Shown: positions 14,617 to 26,400 of the stretch, one piece after another
Position numbering within the stretch: position 1 is the first letter of the stretch
How the letters are laid out: each line of letters opens with the position of its first letter
From: Gordionus sp. m RMFG-2023
Lineage: Eukaryota; Nematomorpha; Gordioida; Chordodea; Parachordodidae
DNA length: 64,000 nucleotides
Assembly (NCBI RefSeq): GCF_954871325.1
Contig: NC_088775.1
Coordinates: forward strand, 57,203,561 to 57,267,560
Direction of reading: 5' to 3'
The notes under the pieces: generated by a model
What the model was told of the DNA's origin: nothing
What the model saw: only the letters and a program-made list of their open reading frames with translations
Database searches by the model: none
Translations under genes and position numbers: made by a program

Positions 14617-15115
14617 CTAATATAAACTAATTGCTAAATATAAAAGCGCCGGTATGAATAATATATATGTATATGTCTGTGTGTTTGTGTTATTGAGGGG
14701 GGGGGGCGGGAGGGTACGTTCCTCGGGGCCTGTGATGCGTTCCTCGTTGGCTAATAGATTATCTGAGGTGATCGCATCCTCCACGTTAGATAGAATTAGC
14801 GTATCATAGAAAATTGCTGGGTCGAATTCCTCTGCCATGCCATCCAAGTTGGAGATGTTGGGCATATCGAGATCGACTTCATCATCCAATCGGAGGTGCG
14901 TCGACACCATCATCTAGGGCATAGCTTGATCGATTGGGGGTAAGCCCTCCACATCTATGTCATGCAGGATATTGTGCGCCGACTCGTTGAGGACTCATTA
15001 TATGCTTGGCTGGGACGAAGGGAAACGGCTTCATCAATGTCGCTACTACTGCTTTCGGGTAGGCTCTAATATAATCGATAGGCGGTGATTCCTCCGCGTT
15101 AAGGATCGTATGATA
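14617..15115 (-). pseudogene. Decayed acidic reading frame in a GC-richer island
   Basis: I do not recognise this gene. On the minus strand an open frame from about 14913 to 14617 gives roughly 98 residues rich in Asp and Glu (for example DDEVDLDMPNISNLDGM and LANEERITGPEE), running into a Pro stretch. Upstream to about 15115 other frames give protein-like stretches (NAEESPPIDYIRAYPK, DIDEAVSLRPSQAYNESS) broken by stops. Base composition is close to half GC, unlike the roughly 25% GC around it. It lies downstream of the transposase on the same strand. It could be a second gene of the transposon, or a host gene piece captured in the way Pack-MULEs do. The sequence alone does not decide. Confidence 0.4.
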
Positions 15116-15513
15116 ATGTGTAAATAATGATGGATTATATATATAATTTTAATAATATAAATATTTACAATATTAAGATGATGCAACATATGTAGTTTTT
15201 TCGATAGTTTTAGCCATAAAATATTAATTTAATAATATTTTGTGTTTCCGCTCTTAGCCACGTGGAGGCAACTATCATTAAGAGCTTTTGGTCTTGGTTA
15301 AAAAACAAAAAAAAAATACCAAGACCAGGACATAGGAAGGTTTTACCCAATTGAAACCTAAATATGACCTTATGAATTTTAAGTTATTTATTACAACAGT
15401 ATTTATACATAAAAAGATACAAAATCCCTTAATTTATTTAACAAAACTTTAAATTATTTATAAAGTGATCAAATAACAATACAGCATTATATTTATTAAT
15501 TAAAATTAAAATA
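15116..15513. other. Spacer with a small hairpin downstream of the transposase
   Basis: This is mostly AT-rich sequence 3' of the transposase gene. An inverted repeat at 15289-15298 and 15318-15327 (TGGTCTTGGT / ACCAAGACCA, with an A-rich loop of 19 nt) is the only structure I see. It may lie in the 3' untranslated region. No gene is recognised. Confidence 0.4.
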
Positions 15514-15603
15514 TTAAAAATTTCTCGTTCTTTCTGCTTTAGCTCTTTTAGCTTGATGAGGCTTTCTCGATCCTTTTGGCCTCAAAAAACTTAATTCTCT
15601 TCC
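15514..15603 (-). CDS. In-frame basic tail behind the transposase stop codon
   Basis: Directly after the transposase TAA (15604-15606), the same frame stays open for 29 codons to a second stop at 15514-15516. The peptide begins GRELSFLRPKGSRKPHQ and ends AKRAKAERTRNF, with about ten Lys or Arg residues, like a nuclear localisation or DNA-binding tail. Either the TAA is a recent nonsense change that shortened the protein, or the stop is sometimes read through. The GTAAGT at the stop resembles a splice donor, but no acceptor at a normal distance is evident. Inference only. Confidence 0.45.
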   Translation of the reverse strand, partial: GRELSFLRPKGSRKPHQAKRAKAERTRNF

Positions 15604-17289
15604 TTACTTACTTTTCATTTTTTTACAACCTGTAATTAAAATATCTAATGCTTTCTCTCGTTCATACATATTTAATTCATTCCACTTATTACCTATTTTA
15701 TACTTCTTAAATTCATCTGCCAAATAAAATTCTCCCATACCAACTAACGATCTTTCTAATTCGTGTCTTTGCATGATTGTAATTTCGTGTAATTTATTTA
15801 TTAAATTTAAAAGAGGGCAATGTTTCCAATTTGTTATAGATTTAAAAACATGATTCATAGACTCACAATTATTGTTGGTCCATAAATCACAAATTATTTT
15901 ATTTTTTAAGGGATTATAAACATATTCAAAAAGATTAGATTTATTTAAATAATTAAGAAATTTATTATAATTTAAATTTTCACAATATTTTACTAAGGAG
16001 TCCATTCTATAATTAAATGTTTCATCACTATCTGCAAAGACTACACCCTCTCTTGAAAATAATTTAGAAATTATATTATTTATCTTGGTTGCATTCACAC
16101 CTTGCTTATTTTGTAAAAACGATTTAATATATTTTTTAAGATGCTGAACACATAATAAATGGGTAGATTTTTCAAAAACTTGCTTTAAACTTTTAATTAA
16201 AGATAATTCTTCATCAGAACCGAATATTAATTTATTAATATTTATTTTATTTTTTAAAAAAACGGATTTTAATTCAGAAAAAAATTTAGAAAAGGTAGAC
16301 GTATCCGAATCCGCATGTAAAAAAATTGGACCTAAAAATATAGGAAAATCACCAGTTTTAGCTCTTCTGACACATTTATGCTTAAAAACTAAAGATGTAA
16401 CGTAAAGATCGCCAAGATTAAAAGTTTTATCAATACCTATAATGCTCTGATTATCAAATGAGCACATGAATTTTAAATTTTTAATCATAAAAGGAGTGTA
16501 TAATATTAAAGACGGGACTTTATCTTTATCATGTATAATTACCTGGATAAAGGGGTGGGTATGAATTTGATTAATAATTTCTAACATGTTATCTGCAAAA
16601 TTAGGATAAATTTTATTTGATAAATTAATTTTATTTTTAATATTGTATATTTGTTTAATATTTCTTGGTGAATTAAAAATATTATTATTTCTTATTAAAT
16701 CATTATATATAAATCTAGTAGGTTTTTGCATATTTATAGAATTTTTAATATTATCAATAACACTAGCTGGAGTGCGAATATAAGAATTATCAGATTTTTT
16801 TAAGTTACCATGACTAGCGGGCCCTGGATAAGTCCCTATATATTCGACAAGAAAACAATTATAAAAAATTAAATGTGATGATTCTATCATTGGATAAATG
16901 TAACTTATTTTTCTTTTAAAATTTTTAGAAGCCTTTAAAACACTGTAATATCTATGTAAAATTGCTATTTTATTTTGATCAGGGCATGGTATGATTAATT
17001 TTAATATTCGTTTATTTTCAATTTTAGTATCTTTAAAAAATTCATTATTTTTATAAATTAAAGGTCCTATTGTATGATTTTTTTCAAGAATATAATAAGA
17101 TTTTAATAATGGAGATTTATAACCAGTCCAAGGCCCACAATCATCAAAATAAAGAGATTTAGTAGAGTTATTATTATTTTTATTAATTAAATAAAATTTA
17201 TTATTTTTACAACCTCCAGGTATGTTTGATAAAATGAATATACGGTAATTATAACTTTCTCTCCCCGAAATAAGAACACTAAAATTCAT
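15604..17289 (-). CDS. MULE (Mutator-like) transposase, nearly intact
   Basis: This is a DDE-type transposase of the MULE superfamily. It would cut and rejoin the transposon ends in the nucleus. The frame is open for 568 codons if counted from a GTG at 17310; the first ATG is at 17289, giving 561 residues. Counted on the 568-residue frame, the MULE core spans about 275-500. Candidate catalytic residues are D294 (GIDKTFNLG), D366 (FGSDEE) and E483 (NNNCESMNHV), with the family CxxH motif at 387-390 (CVQHLKK). The N-terminal 270 residues are Asn/Lys/Ile-rich, and I see no clear zinc finger there. Codon use is AT-rich like the surroundings. The gene starts about 160 bp inside the right array, so its promoter may lie in the array or the hairpin between. 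An in-frame basic tail follows the stop. Length and unbroken frame suggest recent activity. Confidence 0.9.
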   Translation of the reverse strand: MNFSVLISGRESYNYRIFILSNIPGGCKNNKFYLINKNNNNSTKSLYFDDCGPWTGYKSPLLKSYYILEKNHTIGPLIYKNNEFFKDTKIENKRILKLIIPCPDQNKIAILHRYYSVLKASKNFKRKISYIYPMIESSHLIFYNCFLVEYIGTYPGPASHGNLKKSDNSYIRTPASVIDNIKNSINMQKPTRFIYNDLIRNNNIFNSPRNIKQIYNIKNKINLSNKIYPNFADNMLEIINQIHTHPFIQVIIHDKDKVPSLILYTPFMIKNLKFMCSFDNQSIIGIDKTFNLGDLYVTSLVFKHKCVRRAKTGDFPIFLGPIFLHADSDTSTFSKFFSELKSVFLKNKININKLIFGSDEELSLIKSLKQVFEKSTHLLCVQHLKKYIKSFLQNKQGVNATKINNIISKLFSREGVVFADSDETFNYRMDSLVKYCENLNYNKFLNYLNKSNLFEYVYNPLKNKIICDLWTNNNCESMNHVFKSITNWKHCPLLNLINKLHEITIMQRHELERSLVGMGEFYLADEFKKYKIGNKWNELNMYEREKALDILITGCKKMKSK

Positions 17290-17400
17290 AATGTATAGTG
17301 TTGGTCGCACAGTAGGTTTGTTATGATTATATCAAATTAATTTAAATTGCAATTAAAATAAAATAAATGACAGTTTTTTTGAATGAAAACTATGATTTAA

Positions 17401-17449
17401 ATCAATTCTCTATAGGTTTTTATCAAATAAAAACCTATAGAGAATTGAT
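17401..17449. other. Perfect 23-bp hairpin at core/array junction
   Basis: The stem halves are 17401-17423 and 17427-17449, separated by a 3-nt loop (CAA). The arms read ATCAATTCTCTATAGG... and its exact complement. The hairpin abuts the first base of the right satellite array and lies about 110 bp upstream of the transposase ATG. A perfect stem in so AT-rich and mutated a region suggests a recent origin or selection. It could be a transposase-binding or foldback nucleation site, or a scar of inverted template switching. Confidence 0.8.
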
Positions 17450-17450
17450 C

Positions 17451-20400
17451 GTTTTTTTGAACCGATATCGTAAAAAAATACATCTAAGCATAATTGGATA
17501 GGAAATTTAATTCTGAGTAGAATGATATAAAAATATTCAAAATTGCATATAAGATGTTAGCCTTTTCCCTTCCAACGTTTTTACCACAAAAAAATTTTTA
17601 AAATTTATTTTTTGAACCGATATCGTAAAAAAATACATCAAAGCATATTTAGATAGGAAATTTAATTCTGAGTTCAATGATATAAAAATTTAAAAAATTA
17701 AACTTAAGATGTTAGCCTTTTCCCTTCGAACGTTTTCGCGACAAAAATGTTATTTTTTGAACCGGATACGTAAAAAAATACATCTAAGCATAATTGGATA
17801 GGAAATTTAATTCTGAGTAGAATGATATAAAAATATTCAAAATTGCATATAAGATGTTAGCCTTTTCCCTTCCAACGTTTTTACCACAAAAAAATTTTTA
17901 AAATTTATTTTTTGAACCGATATCGTAAAAAAATACATCAAAGCATATTTAGATAGGAAATTTAATTCTGAGTTCAATGATATAAAAATTTAAAAAATTA
18001 AACTTAAGATGTTAGCCTTTTCCCTTCGAACGTTTTCGCGACAAAAATGTTATTTTTTGAACCGGAAACGTAAAAAAATACATCTAAGCATAATTGGATA
18101 GGAAATTTAATTCTGAGTAGAATGATATAAAAATATTCAAAATTGCATATAAGATGTTAGCCTTTTCCCTTCCAACGTTTTTACCACAAAAAAATTTTTA
18201 AAATTTATTTTTTGAACCGATATCGTAAAAAAATACATCAAAGCATATTTAGATAGGAAATTTAATTCTGAGTTCAATGATATAAAAATTTAAAAAATTA
18301 AACTTAAGATGTTAGCCTTTTCCCTTCGAACGTTTTCGCGACAAAAATGTTATTTTTTGAACCGGAAACGTAAAAAAATACATCTAAGCATAATTGGATA
18401 GGAAATTTAATTCTGAGTAGAATGATATAAAAATATTCAAAATTGCATATAAGATGTTAGCCTTTTCCCTTCCAACGTTTTTACCACAAAAAAATTTTTA
18501 AAATTTATTTTTTGAACCGATATCGTAAAAAAATACATCAAAGCATATTTAGATAGGAAATTTAATTCTGAGTTCAATGATATAAAAATTTAAAAAATTA
18601 AACTTAAGATGTTAGCCTTTTCCCTTCGAACGTTTTCGCGACAAAAATGTTATTTTTTGAACCGGAAACGTAAAAAAATACATCTAAGCATAATTGGATA
18701 GGAAATTTAATTCTGAGTAGAATGATATAAAAATATTCAAAATTGCATATAAGATGTTAGCCTTTTCCCTTCCAACGTTTTTACCACAAAAAAATTTTTA
18801 AAATTTATTTTTTGAACCGATATCGTAAAAAAATACATCAAAGCATATTTAGATAGGAAATTTAATTCTGAGTTCAATGATATAAAAATTTAAAAAATTA
18901 AACTTAAGATGTTAGCCTTTTCCCTTCGAACGTTTTCGCGACAAAAATGTTATTTTTTGAACCGGAAACGTAAAAAAATACATCTAAGCATAATTGGATA
19001 GGAAATTTAATTCTGAGTAGAATGATATAAAAATATTCAAAATTGCATATAAGATGTTAGCCTTTTCCCTTCCAACGTTTTTACCACAAAAAAATTTTTA
19101 AAATTTATTTTTTGAACCGATATCGTAAAAAAATACATCAAAGCATATTTAGATAGGAAATTTAATTCTGAGTTCAATGATATAAAAATTTAAAAAATTA
19201 AACTTAAGATGTTAGCCTTTTCCCTTCGAACGTTTTCGCGACAAAAATGTTATTTTTTGAACCAATATCGTAAAAAAATACATAAAAGCATATTTAGATA
19301 GGAAATTTAATTCTGAGTAGAATGATATAAAAATATTCAAAATTGCATATAAGATGTTAGCCTTTTCCCTTCCAACGTTTTTACCACAAAAAAATTTTTT
19401 AAATTTATTTTTTGAACCGATATCGTAAAAAAATACATCAAAGCATATTTAGATAGGAAATTTAATTCTGAGTTCAATGATATAAAAATTTAAAAAATTA
19501 AACTTAACTTTTCCCTTCGAACGTTTTCGCGACAAAAATGTTATTTTTTGAACCGGAAACGTAAAAAAATACATCTAAGCATAATTGGATAGGAAATTTA
19601 ATTCTGAGTAGAATGATATAAAAATATTCAAAATTGCATATAAGATGTTAGCCTTTTCCCTTCCAACGTTTTTACCACAAAAAAATTTTTAAAATTTATT
19701 TTTTGAACCGATATCGTAAAAAAATACATCAAAGCATATTTAGATAGGAAATTTAATTCTGAGTTCAATGATATAAAAATTTAAAAAATTAAACTTAAGA
19801 TGTTAGCCTTTTCCCTTCGAACGTTTTCGCGACAAAAATGTTATTTTTTGAACCGGAAACGTAAAAAAATACATCTAAGCATAATTGGATAGGAAATTTA
19901 ATTCTGAGCAGAATGATATAAAAATATTCAAAATTGCATATAAGATGTTAGCCTTTTCCCTTCCAACGTTTTTACCACAAAAAAATTTTTAAAATTTATT
20001 TTTTGAACCGATATCGTAAAAAAATACATCAAAGCATATTTAGATAGGAAATTTAATTCTGAGTTCAATGATATAAAAATTTAAAAAATTAAACTTAAGA
20101 TGTTAGCCTTTTCCCTTCGAACGTTTTCGCGACAAAAATGTTATTTTTTGAACCGGAAACGTAAAAAAATACATCTAAGCATAATTGGATAGGAAATTTA
20201 ATTCTGAGTAGAATGATATAAAAATATTCAAAATTGCAAATAAGATGTTAGCCTTTTCCCTTCCAACGTTTTTACCACAAAAAAATTTTTAAAATTTATT
20301 TTTTGAACCGATATCGTAAAAAAATACATCAAAGCATATTTAGATAGGAAATTTAATTCTGAGTTCAATGATATAAAAATTTAAAAAATTAAACTTAAGA

Positions 20401-23400
20401 TGTTAGCCTTTTCCCTTCGAACGTTTTCGCGACAAAAATGTTATTTTTTGAACCGGAAACGTAAAAAAATACATCAAAGCATATTTAGATAGGAAATTTA
20501 ATTCTGAGTTCAATGATATAAAAATTTAAAAAATTAAACTTAAGATGTTAGCCTTTTCCCTTCGAACGTTTTCGCGACAAAAATGTTATTTTTTGAACCG
20601 GAAACGTAAAAAAATACATCTAAGCATAATTGGATAGGAAATTTAATTCTGAGTAGAATGATATAAAAATATTCAAAATTGCATATAAGATGTTAGCCTT
20701 TTCCCTTCCAACGTTTTTACCACAAAAAAATTTTTTAAATTTATTTTTTGAACCGATATCGTAAAAAAATACATCAAAGCATATTTAGATAGGAAATTTA
20801 ATTCTGAGTTCAATGATATAAAAATTTAAAAAATTAAACTTAAGATGTTAGCCTTTTCCCTTCGAACGTTTTCGCGACAAAAATGTTATTTTTTGAACCA
20901 ATATCGTAAAAAAATACATAAAAGCATATTTAGATAGGAAATTTAATTCTGAGTAGAATGATATAAAAATATTCAAAATTGCATATAAGATGTTAGCCTT
21001 TTCCCTTCCAACGTTTTTACCACAAAAAAATTTTTTAAATTTATTTTTTGAACCGATATCGTAAAAAAATACATCAAAGCATATTTAGATAGGAAATTTA
21101 ATTCTGAGTTCAATGATATAAAAATTTAAAAAATTAAACTTAAGATGTTAGCCTTTTCCCTTCGAACGTTTTCGCGACAAAAATGTTATTTTTTGAACCG
21201 GAAACGTAAAAAAATACATCTAAGCATAATTGGATAGGAAATTTAATTCTGAGTAGAATGATATAAAAATATTCAAAATTGCATATAAGATGTTAGCCTT
21301 TTCCCTTCCAACGTTTTTACCACAAAAAAATTTTTAAAATTTATTTTTTGAACCGATATCGTAAAAAAATACATCAAAGCATATTTAGATAGGAAATTTA
21401 ATTCTGAGTTCAATGATATAAAAATTTAAAAAATTAAACTTAAGATGTTAGCCTTTTCCCTTCGAACGTTTTCGCGACAAAAATGTTATTTTTTGAACCG
21501 GAAACGTAAAAAAATACATCTAAGCATAATTGGATAGGAAATTTAATTCTGAGTAGAATGATATAAAAATATTCAAAATTGCATATAAGATGTTAGCCTT
21601 TTCCCTTCCAACGTTTTTACCACAAAAAAATTTTTAAAATTTATTTTTTGAACCGATATCGTAAAAAAATACATCAAAGCATATTTAGATAGGAAATTTA
21701 ATTCTGAGTTCAATGATATAAAAATTTAAAAAATTAAACTTAAGATGTTAGCCTTTTCCCTTCGAACGTTTTCGCGACAAAAATGTTATTTTTTGAACCA
21801 ATATCGTAAAAAAATACATAAAAGCATATTTAGATAGGAAATTTAATTCTGAGTAGAATGATATAAAAATATTCAAAATTGCATATAAGATGTTAGCCTT
21901 TTCCCTTCCAAAGTTTTTACCACAAAAAAATTTTTTAAATTTATTTTTTGAACCGATATCGTAAAAAAATACATCAAAGCATATTTAGATAGGAAATTTA
22001 ATTCTGAGTTCAATGATATAAAAATTTAAAAAATTAAACTTAACTTTTCCCTTCGAACGTTTTCGCGACAAAAATGTTATTTTTTGAACCGGAAACGTAA
22101 AAAAATACATCTAAGCATAATTGGATAGGAAATTTAATTCTGAGTAGAATGATATAAAAATATTCAAAATTGCATATAAGATGTTAGCCTTTTCCCTTCC
22201 AACGTTTTTACCACAAAAAAATTTTTAAAATTTATTTTTTGAACCGATATCGTAAAAAAATACATCAAAGCATATTTAGATAGGAAATTTAATTCTGAGT
22301 TCAATGATATAAAAATTTAAAAAATTAAACTTAAGATGTTAGCCTTTTCCCTTCGAACGTTTTCGCGACAAAAATGTTATTTTTTGAACCGGAAACGTAA
22401 AAAAATACATCTAAGCATAATTGGATAGGAAATTTAATTCTGAGCAGAATGATATAAAAATATTCAAAATTGCATATAAGATGTTAGCCTTTTCCCTTCC
22501 AACGTTTTTACCACAAAAAAATTTTTAAAATTTATTTTTTGAACCGATATCGTAAAAAAATACATCAAAGCATATTTAGATAGGAAATTTAATTCTGAGT
22601 TCAATGATATAAAAATTTAAAAAATTAAACTTAAGATGTTAGCCTTTTCCCTTCGAACGTTTTCGCGACAAAAATGTTATTTTTTGAACCGGAAACGTAA
22701 AAAAATACATCTAAGCATAATTGGATAGGAAATTTAATTCTGAGTAGAATGATATAAAAATATTCAAAATTGCAAATAAGATGTTAGCCTTTTCCCTTCC
22801 AACGTTTTTACCACAAAAAAATTTTTAAAATTTATTTTTTGAACCGATATCGTAAAAAAATACATCAAAGCATATTTAGATAGGAAATTTAATTCTGAGT
22901 TCAATGATATAAAAATTTAAAAAATTAAACTTAAGATGTTAGCCTTTTCCCTTCGAACGTTTTCGCGACAAAAATGTTATTTTTTGAACCGGAAACGTAA
23001 AAAAATACATCAAAGCATATTTAGATAGGAAATTTAATTCTGAGTTCAATGATATAAAAATTTAAAAAATTAAACTTAAGATGTTAGCCTTTTCCCTTCG
23101 AACGTTTTCGCGACAAAAATGTTATTTTTTGAACCGGAAACGTAAAAAAATACATCTAAGCATAATTGGATAGGAAATTTAATTCTGAGTAGAATGATAT
23201 AAAAATATTCAAAATTGCATATAAGATGTTAGCCTTTTCCCTTCCAACGTTTTTACCACAAAAAAATTTTTAAAATTTATTTTTTGAACCGATATCGTAA
23301 AAAAATACATCAAAGCATATTTAGATAGGAAATTTAATTCTGAGTTCAATGATATAAAAATTTAAAAAATTAAACTTAAGATGTTAGCCTTTTCCCTTCG

Positions 23401-26400
23401 AACGTTTTCGCGACAAAAATGTTATTTTTTGAACCAATATCGTAAAAAAATACATAAAAGCATATTTAGATAGGAAATTTAATTCTGAGTAGAATGATAT
23501 AAAAATATTCAAAATTGCATATAAGATGTTAGCCTTTTCCCTTCCAACGTTTTTACCACAAAAAAATTTTTAAAATTTATTTTTTGAACCGATATCGTAA
23601 AAAAATACATCAAAGCATATTTAGATAGGAAATTTAATTCTGAGTTCAATGATATAAAAATTTAAAAAATTAAACTTAAGATGTTAGCCTTTTCCCTTCG
23701 AACGTTTTCGCGACAAAAATGTTATTTTTTGAACCAATATCGTAAAAAAATACATAAAAGCATATTTAGATAGGAAATTTAATTCTGAGTAGAATGATAT
23801 AAAAATATTCAAAATTGCATATAAGATGTTAGCCTTTTCCCTTCCAACGTTTTTACCACAAAAAAATTTTTTAAATTTATTTTTTGAACCGATATCGTAA
23901 AAAAATACATCAAAGCATATTTAGATAGGAAATTTAATTCTGAGTTCAATGATATAAAAATTTAAAAAATTAAACTTAAGATGTTAGCCTTTTCCCTTCG
24001 AACGTTTTCGCGACAAAAATGTTATTTTTTGAACCGGAAACGTAAAAAAATACATCTAAGCATAATTGGATAGGAAATTTAATTCTGAGTAGAATGATAT
24101 AAAAATATTCAAAATTGCATATAAGATGTTAGCCTTTTCCCTTCCAACGTTTTTACCACAAAAAAATTTTTAAAATTTATTTTTTTGAACCGATATCGTA
24201 AAAAAATACATCAAAGCATATTTAGATAGGAAATTTAATTCTGAGTTCAATGATATAAAAATTTAAAAAATTAAACTTAAGATGTTAGCCTTTTCCCTTC
24301 GAACGTTTTCGCGACAAAAATGTTATTTTTTGAACCGGAAACGTAAAAAAATACATCTAAGCATAATTGGATAGGAAATTTAATTCTGAGCAGAATGATA
24401 TAAAAATATTCAAAATTGCATATAAGATGAAATATTCAAAATTGCATTTAAGATGTTAGCCTTTTCCCTTCCAACGTTTTTACCACAAAAAAATTTTTAA
24501 AATTTATTTTTTGAACCGATATCGTAAAAAAATACATCAAAGCATATTTAGATAGGAAATTTAATTCTGAGTTCAATGATATAAAAATTTAAAAAATTAA
24601 ACTTAAGATGTTAGCCTTTTCCCTTCGAACGTTTTCGCGACAAAAATGTTATTTTTTGAACCGGAAACGTAAAAAAATACATCTAAGCATAATTGGATAG
24701 GAAATTTAATTCTGAGTAGAATGATATAAAAATATTCAAAATTGCAAATAGATGTTAGCCTTTTCCCTTCCAACGTTTTTACCACAAAAAAATTTATAAA
24801 ATTTATTTTTTGAACCGATATCGTAAAAAAATACATCAAAGCATATTTAGATAGGAAATTTAATTCTGAGTTCAATGATATAAAAATTTAAAAAATTAAA
24901 CTTAAGATGTTAGCCTTTTCCCTTCGAACGTTTTCGCGACAAAAATGTTATTTTTTGAACCGGAAACGTAAAAAAATACATCTAAGCATAATTGGATAGG
25001 AAATTTAATTCTGAGTAGAATGATATAAAAATATTCAAAATTGCATATAAGATGTTAGCCTTTTCCCTTCCAACGTTTTTACCACAAAAAAATTTTTAAA
25101 ATTTATTTTTTGAACCGATATCGTAAAAAAATACATCAAAGCATATTTAGATAGGAAATTTAATTCTGAGTTCAATGATATAAAAATTTAAAAAATTAAA
25201 CTTAAGATGTTAGCCTTTTCCCTTCGAACGTTTTCGCGACAAAAATGTTATTTTTTGAACCGGAAACGTAAAAAAATACATCTAAGCATAATTGGATAGG
25301 AAATTTAATTCTGAGTAGAATGATATAAAAATATTCAAAATTGCAAATAAGATGTTAGCCTTTTCCCTTCCAACGTTTTTACCACAAAAAAATTTTTAAA
25401 ATTTATTTTTTGAACCGATATCGTAAAAAAATACATCAAAGCATATTTAGATAGGAAATTTAATTCTGAGTTCAATGATATAAAAATTTAAAAAATTAAA
25501 CTTAAGATGTTAGCCTTTTCCCTTCGAACGTTTTCGCGACAAAAATGTTATTTTTTGAACCGGAAACGTAAAAAAATACATCTAAGCATAATTGGATAGG
25601 AAATTTAATTCTGAGTAGAATGATATAAAAATATTCAAAATTGCATATAAGATGTTAGCCTTTTCCCTTCCAACGTTTTTACCACAAAAAAATTTTTAAA
25701 ATTTATTTTTTGAACCGATATCGTAAAAAAATACATCAAAGCATATTTAGATAGGAAATTTAATTCTGAGTTCAATGATATAAAAATTTAAAAAATTAAA
25801 CTTAAGATGTTAGCCTTTTCCCTTCGAACGTTTTCGCGACAAAAATGTTATTTTTTGAACCGGAAACGTAAAAAAATACATCTAAGCATAATTGGATAGG
25901 AAATTTAATTCTGAGTAGAATGATATAAAAATATTCAAAATTGCATATAAGATGTTAGCCTTTTCCCTTCCAACGTTTTTACCACAAAAAAATTTTTAAA
26001 ATTTATTTTTTGAACCGATATCGTAAAAAAATACATCAAAGCATATTTAGATAGGAAATTTAATTCTGAGTTCAATGATATAAAAATTTAAAAAATTAAA
26101 CTTAAGATGTTAGCCTTTTCCCTTCGAACGTTTTCGCGACAAAAATGTTATTTTTTGAACCGGAAACGTAAAAAAATACATCTAAGCATAATTGGATAGG
26201 AAATTTAATTCTGAGTAGAATGATATAAAAATATTCAAAATTGCAAATAAGATGTTAGCCTTTTCAATTCCAACGTTTTTACCACAAAAAAATTTTTAAA
26301 ATTTATTTTTTGAACCGATATCGTAAAAAAATACATCAAAGCATATTTAGATAGGAAATTTAATTCTGAGTTCAATGATATAAAAATTTAAAAAATTAAA

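Larger units (their letters stand above)
14411..17450 (-). mobile_element. MULE transposon core between inverted satellite arrays
   Basis: This unique sequence of about 3 kb is bounded on both sides by the same satellite in opposite orientation. It contains one long minus-strand transposase gene, a GC-richer segment with a decayed acidic frame at the 14.4-15.1 kb side, and a perfect hairpin at the other side. Mutator-like elements are known for long terminal inverted repeats, sometimes with internal tandem repeats. Here the inverted repeats would be the arrays themselves, making an element of more than 28 kb. The outer left end and the target duplication (8-11 bp is usual for the superfamily) are not visible, so the full element cannot be delimited. 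The alternative is a MULE without visible ends sitting at an inversion point inside a satellite block. Confidence 0.7.

Noticed and set aside
24603-24875. Open frame of about 90 codons inside the right satellite array
   Set aside because: It arises from one satellite variant with two indels that shift the phase. The same sequence in neighbouring units is full of stops, and nothing protein-like is conserved.
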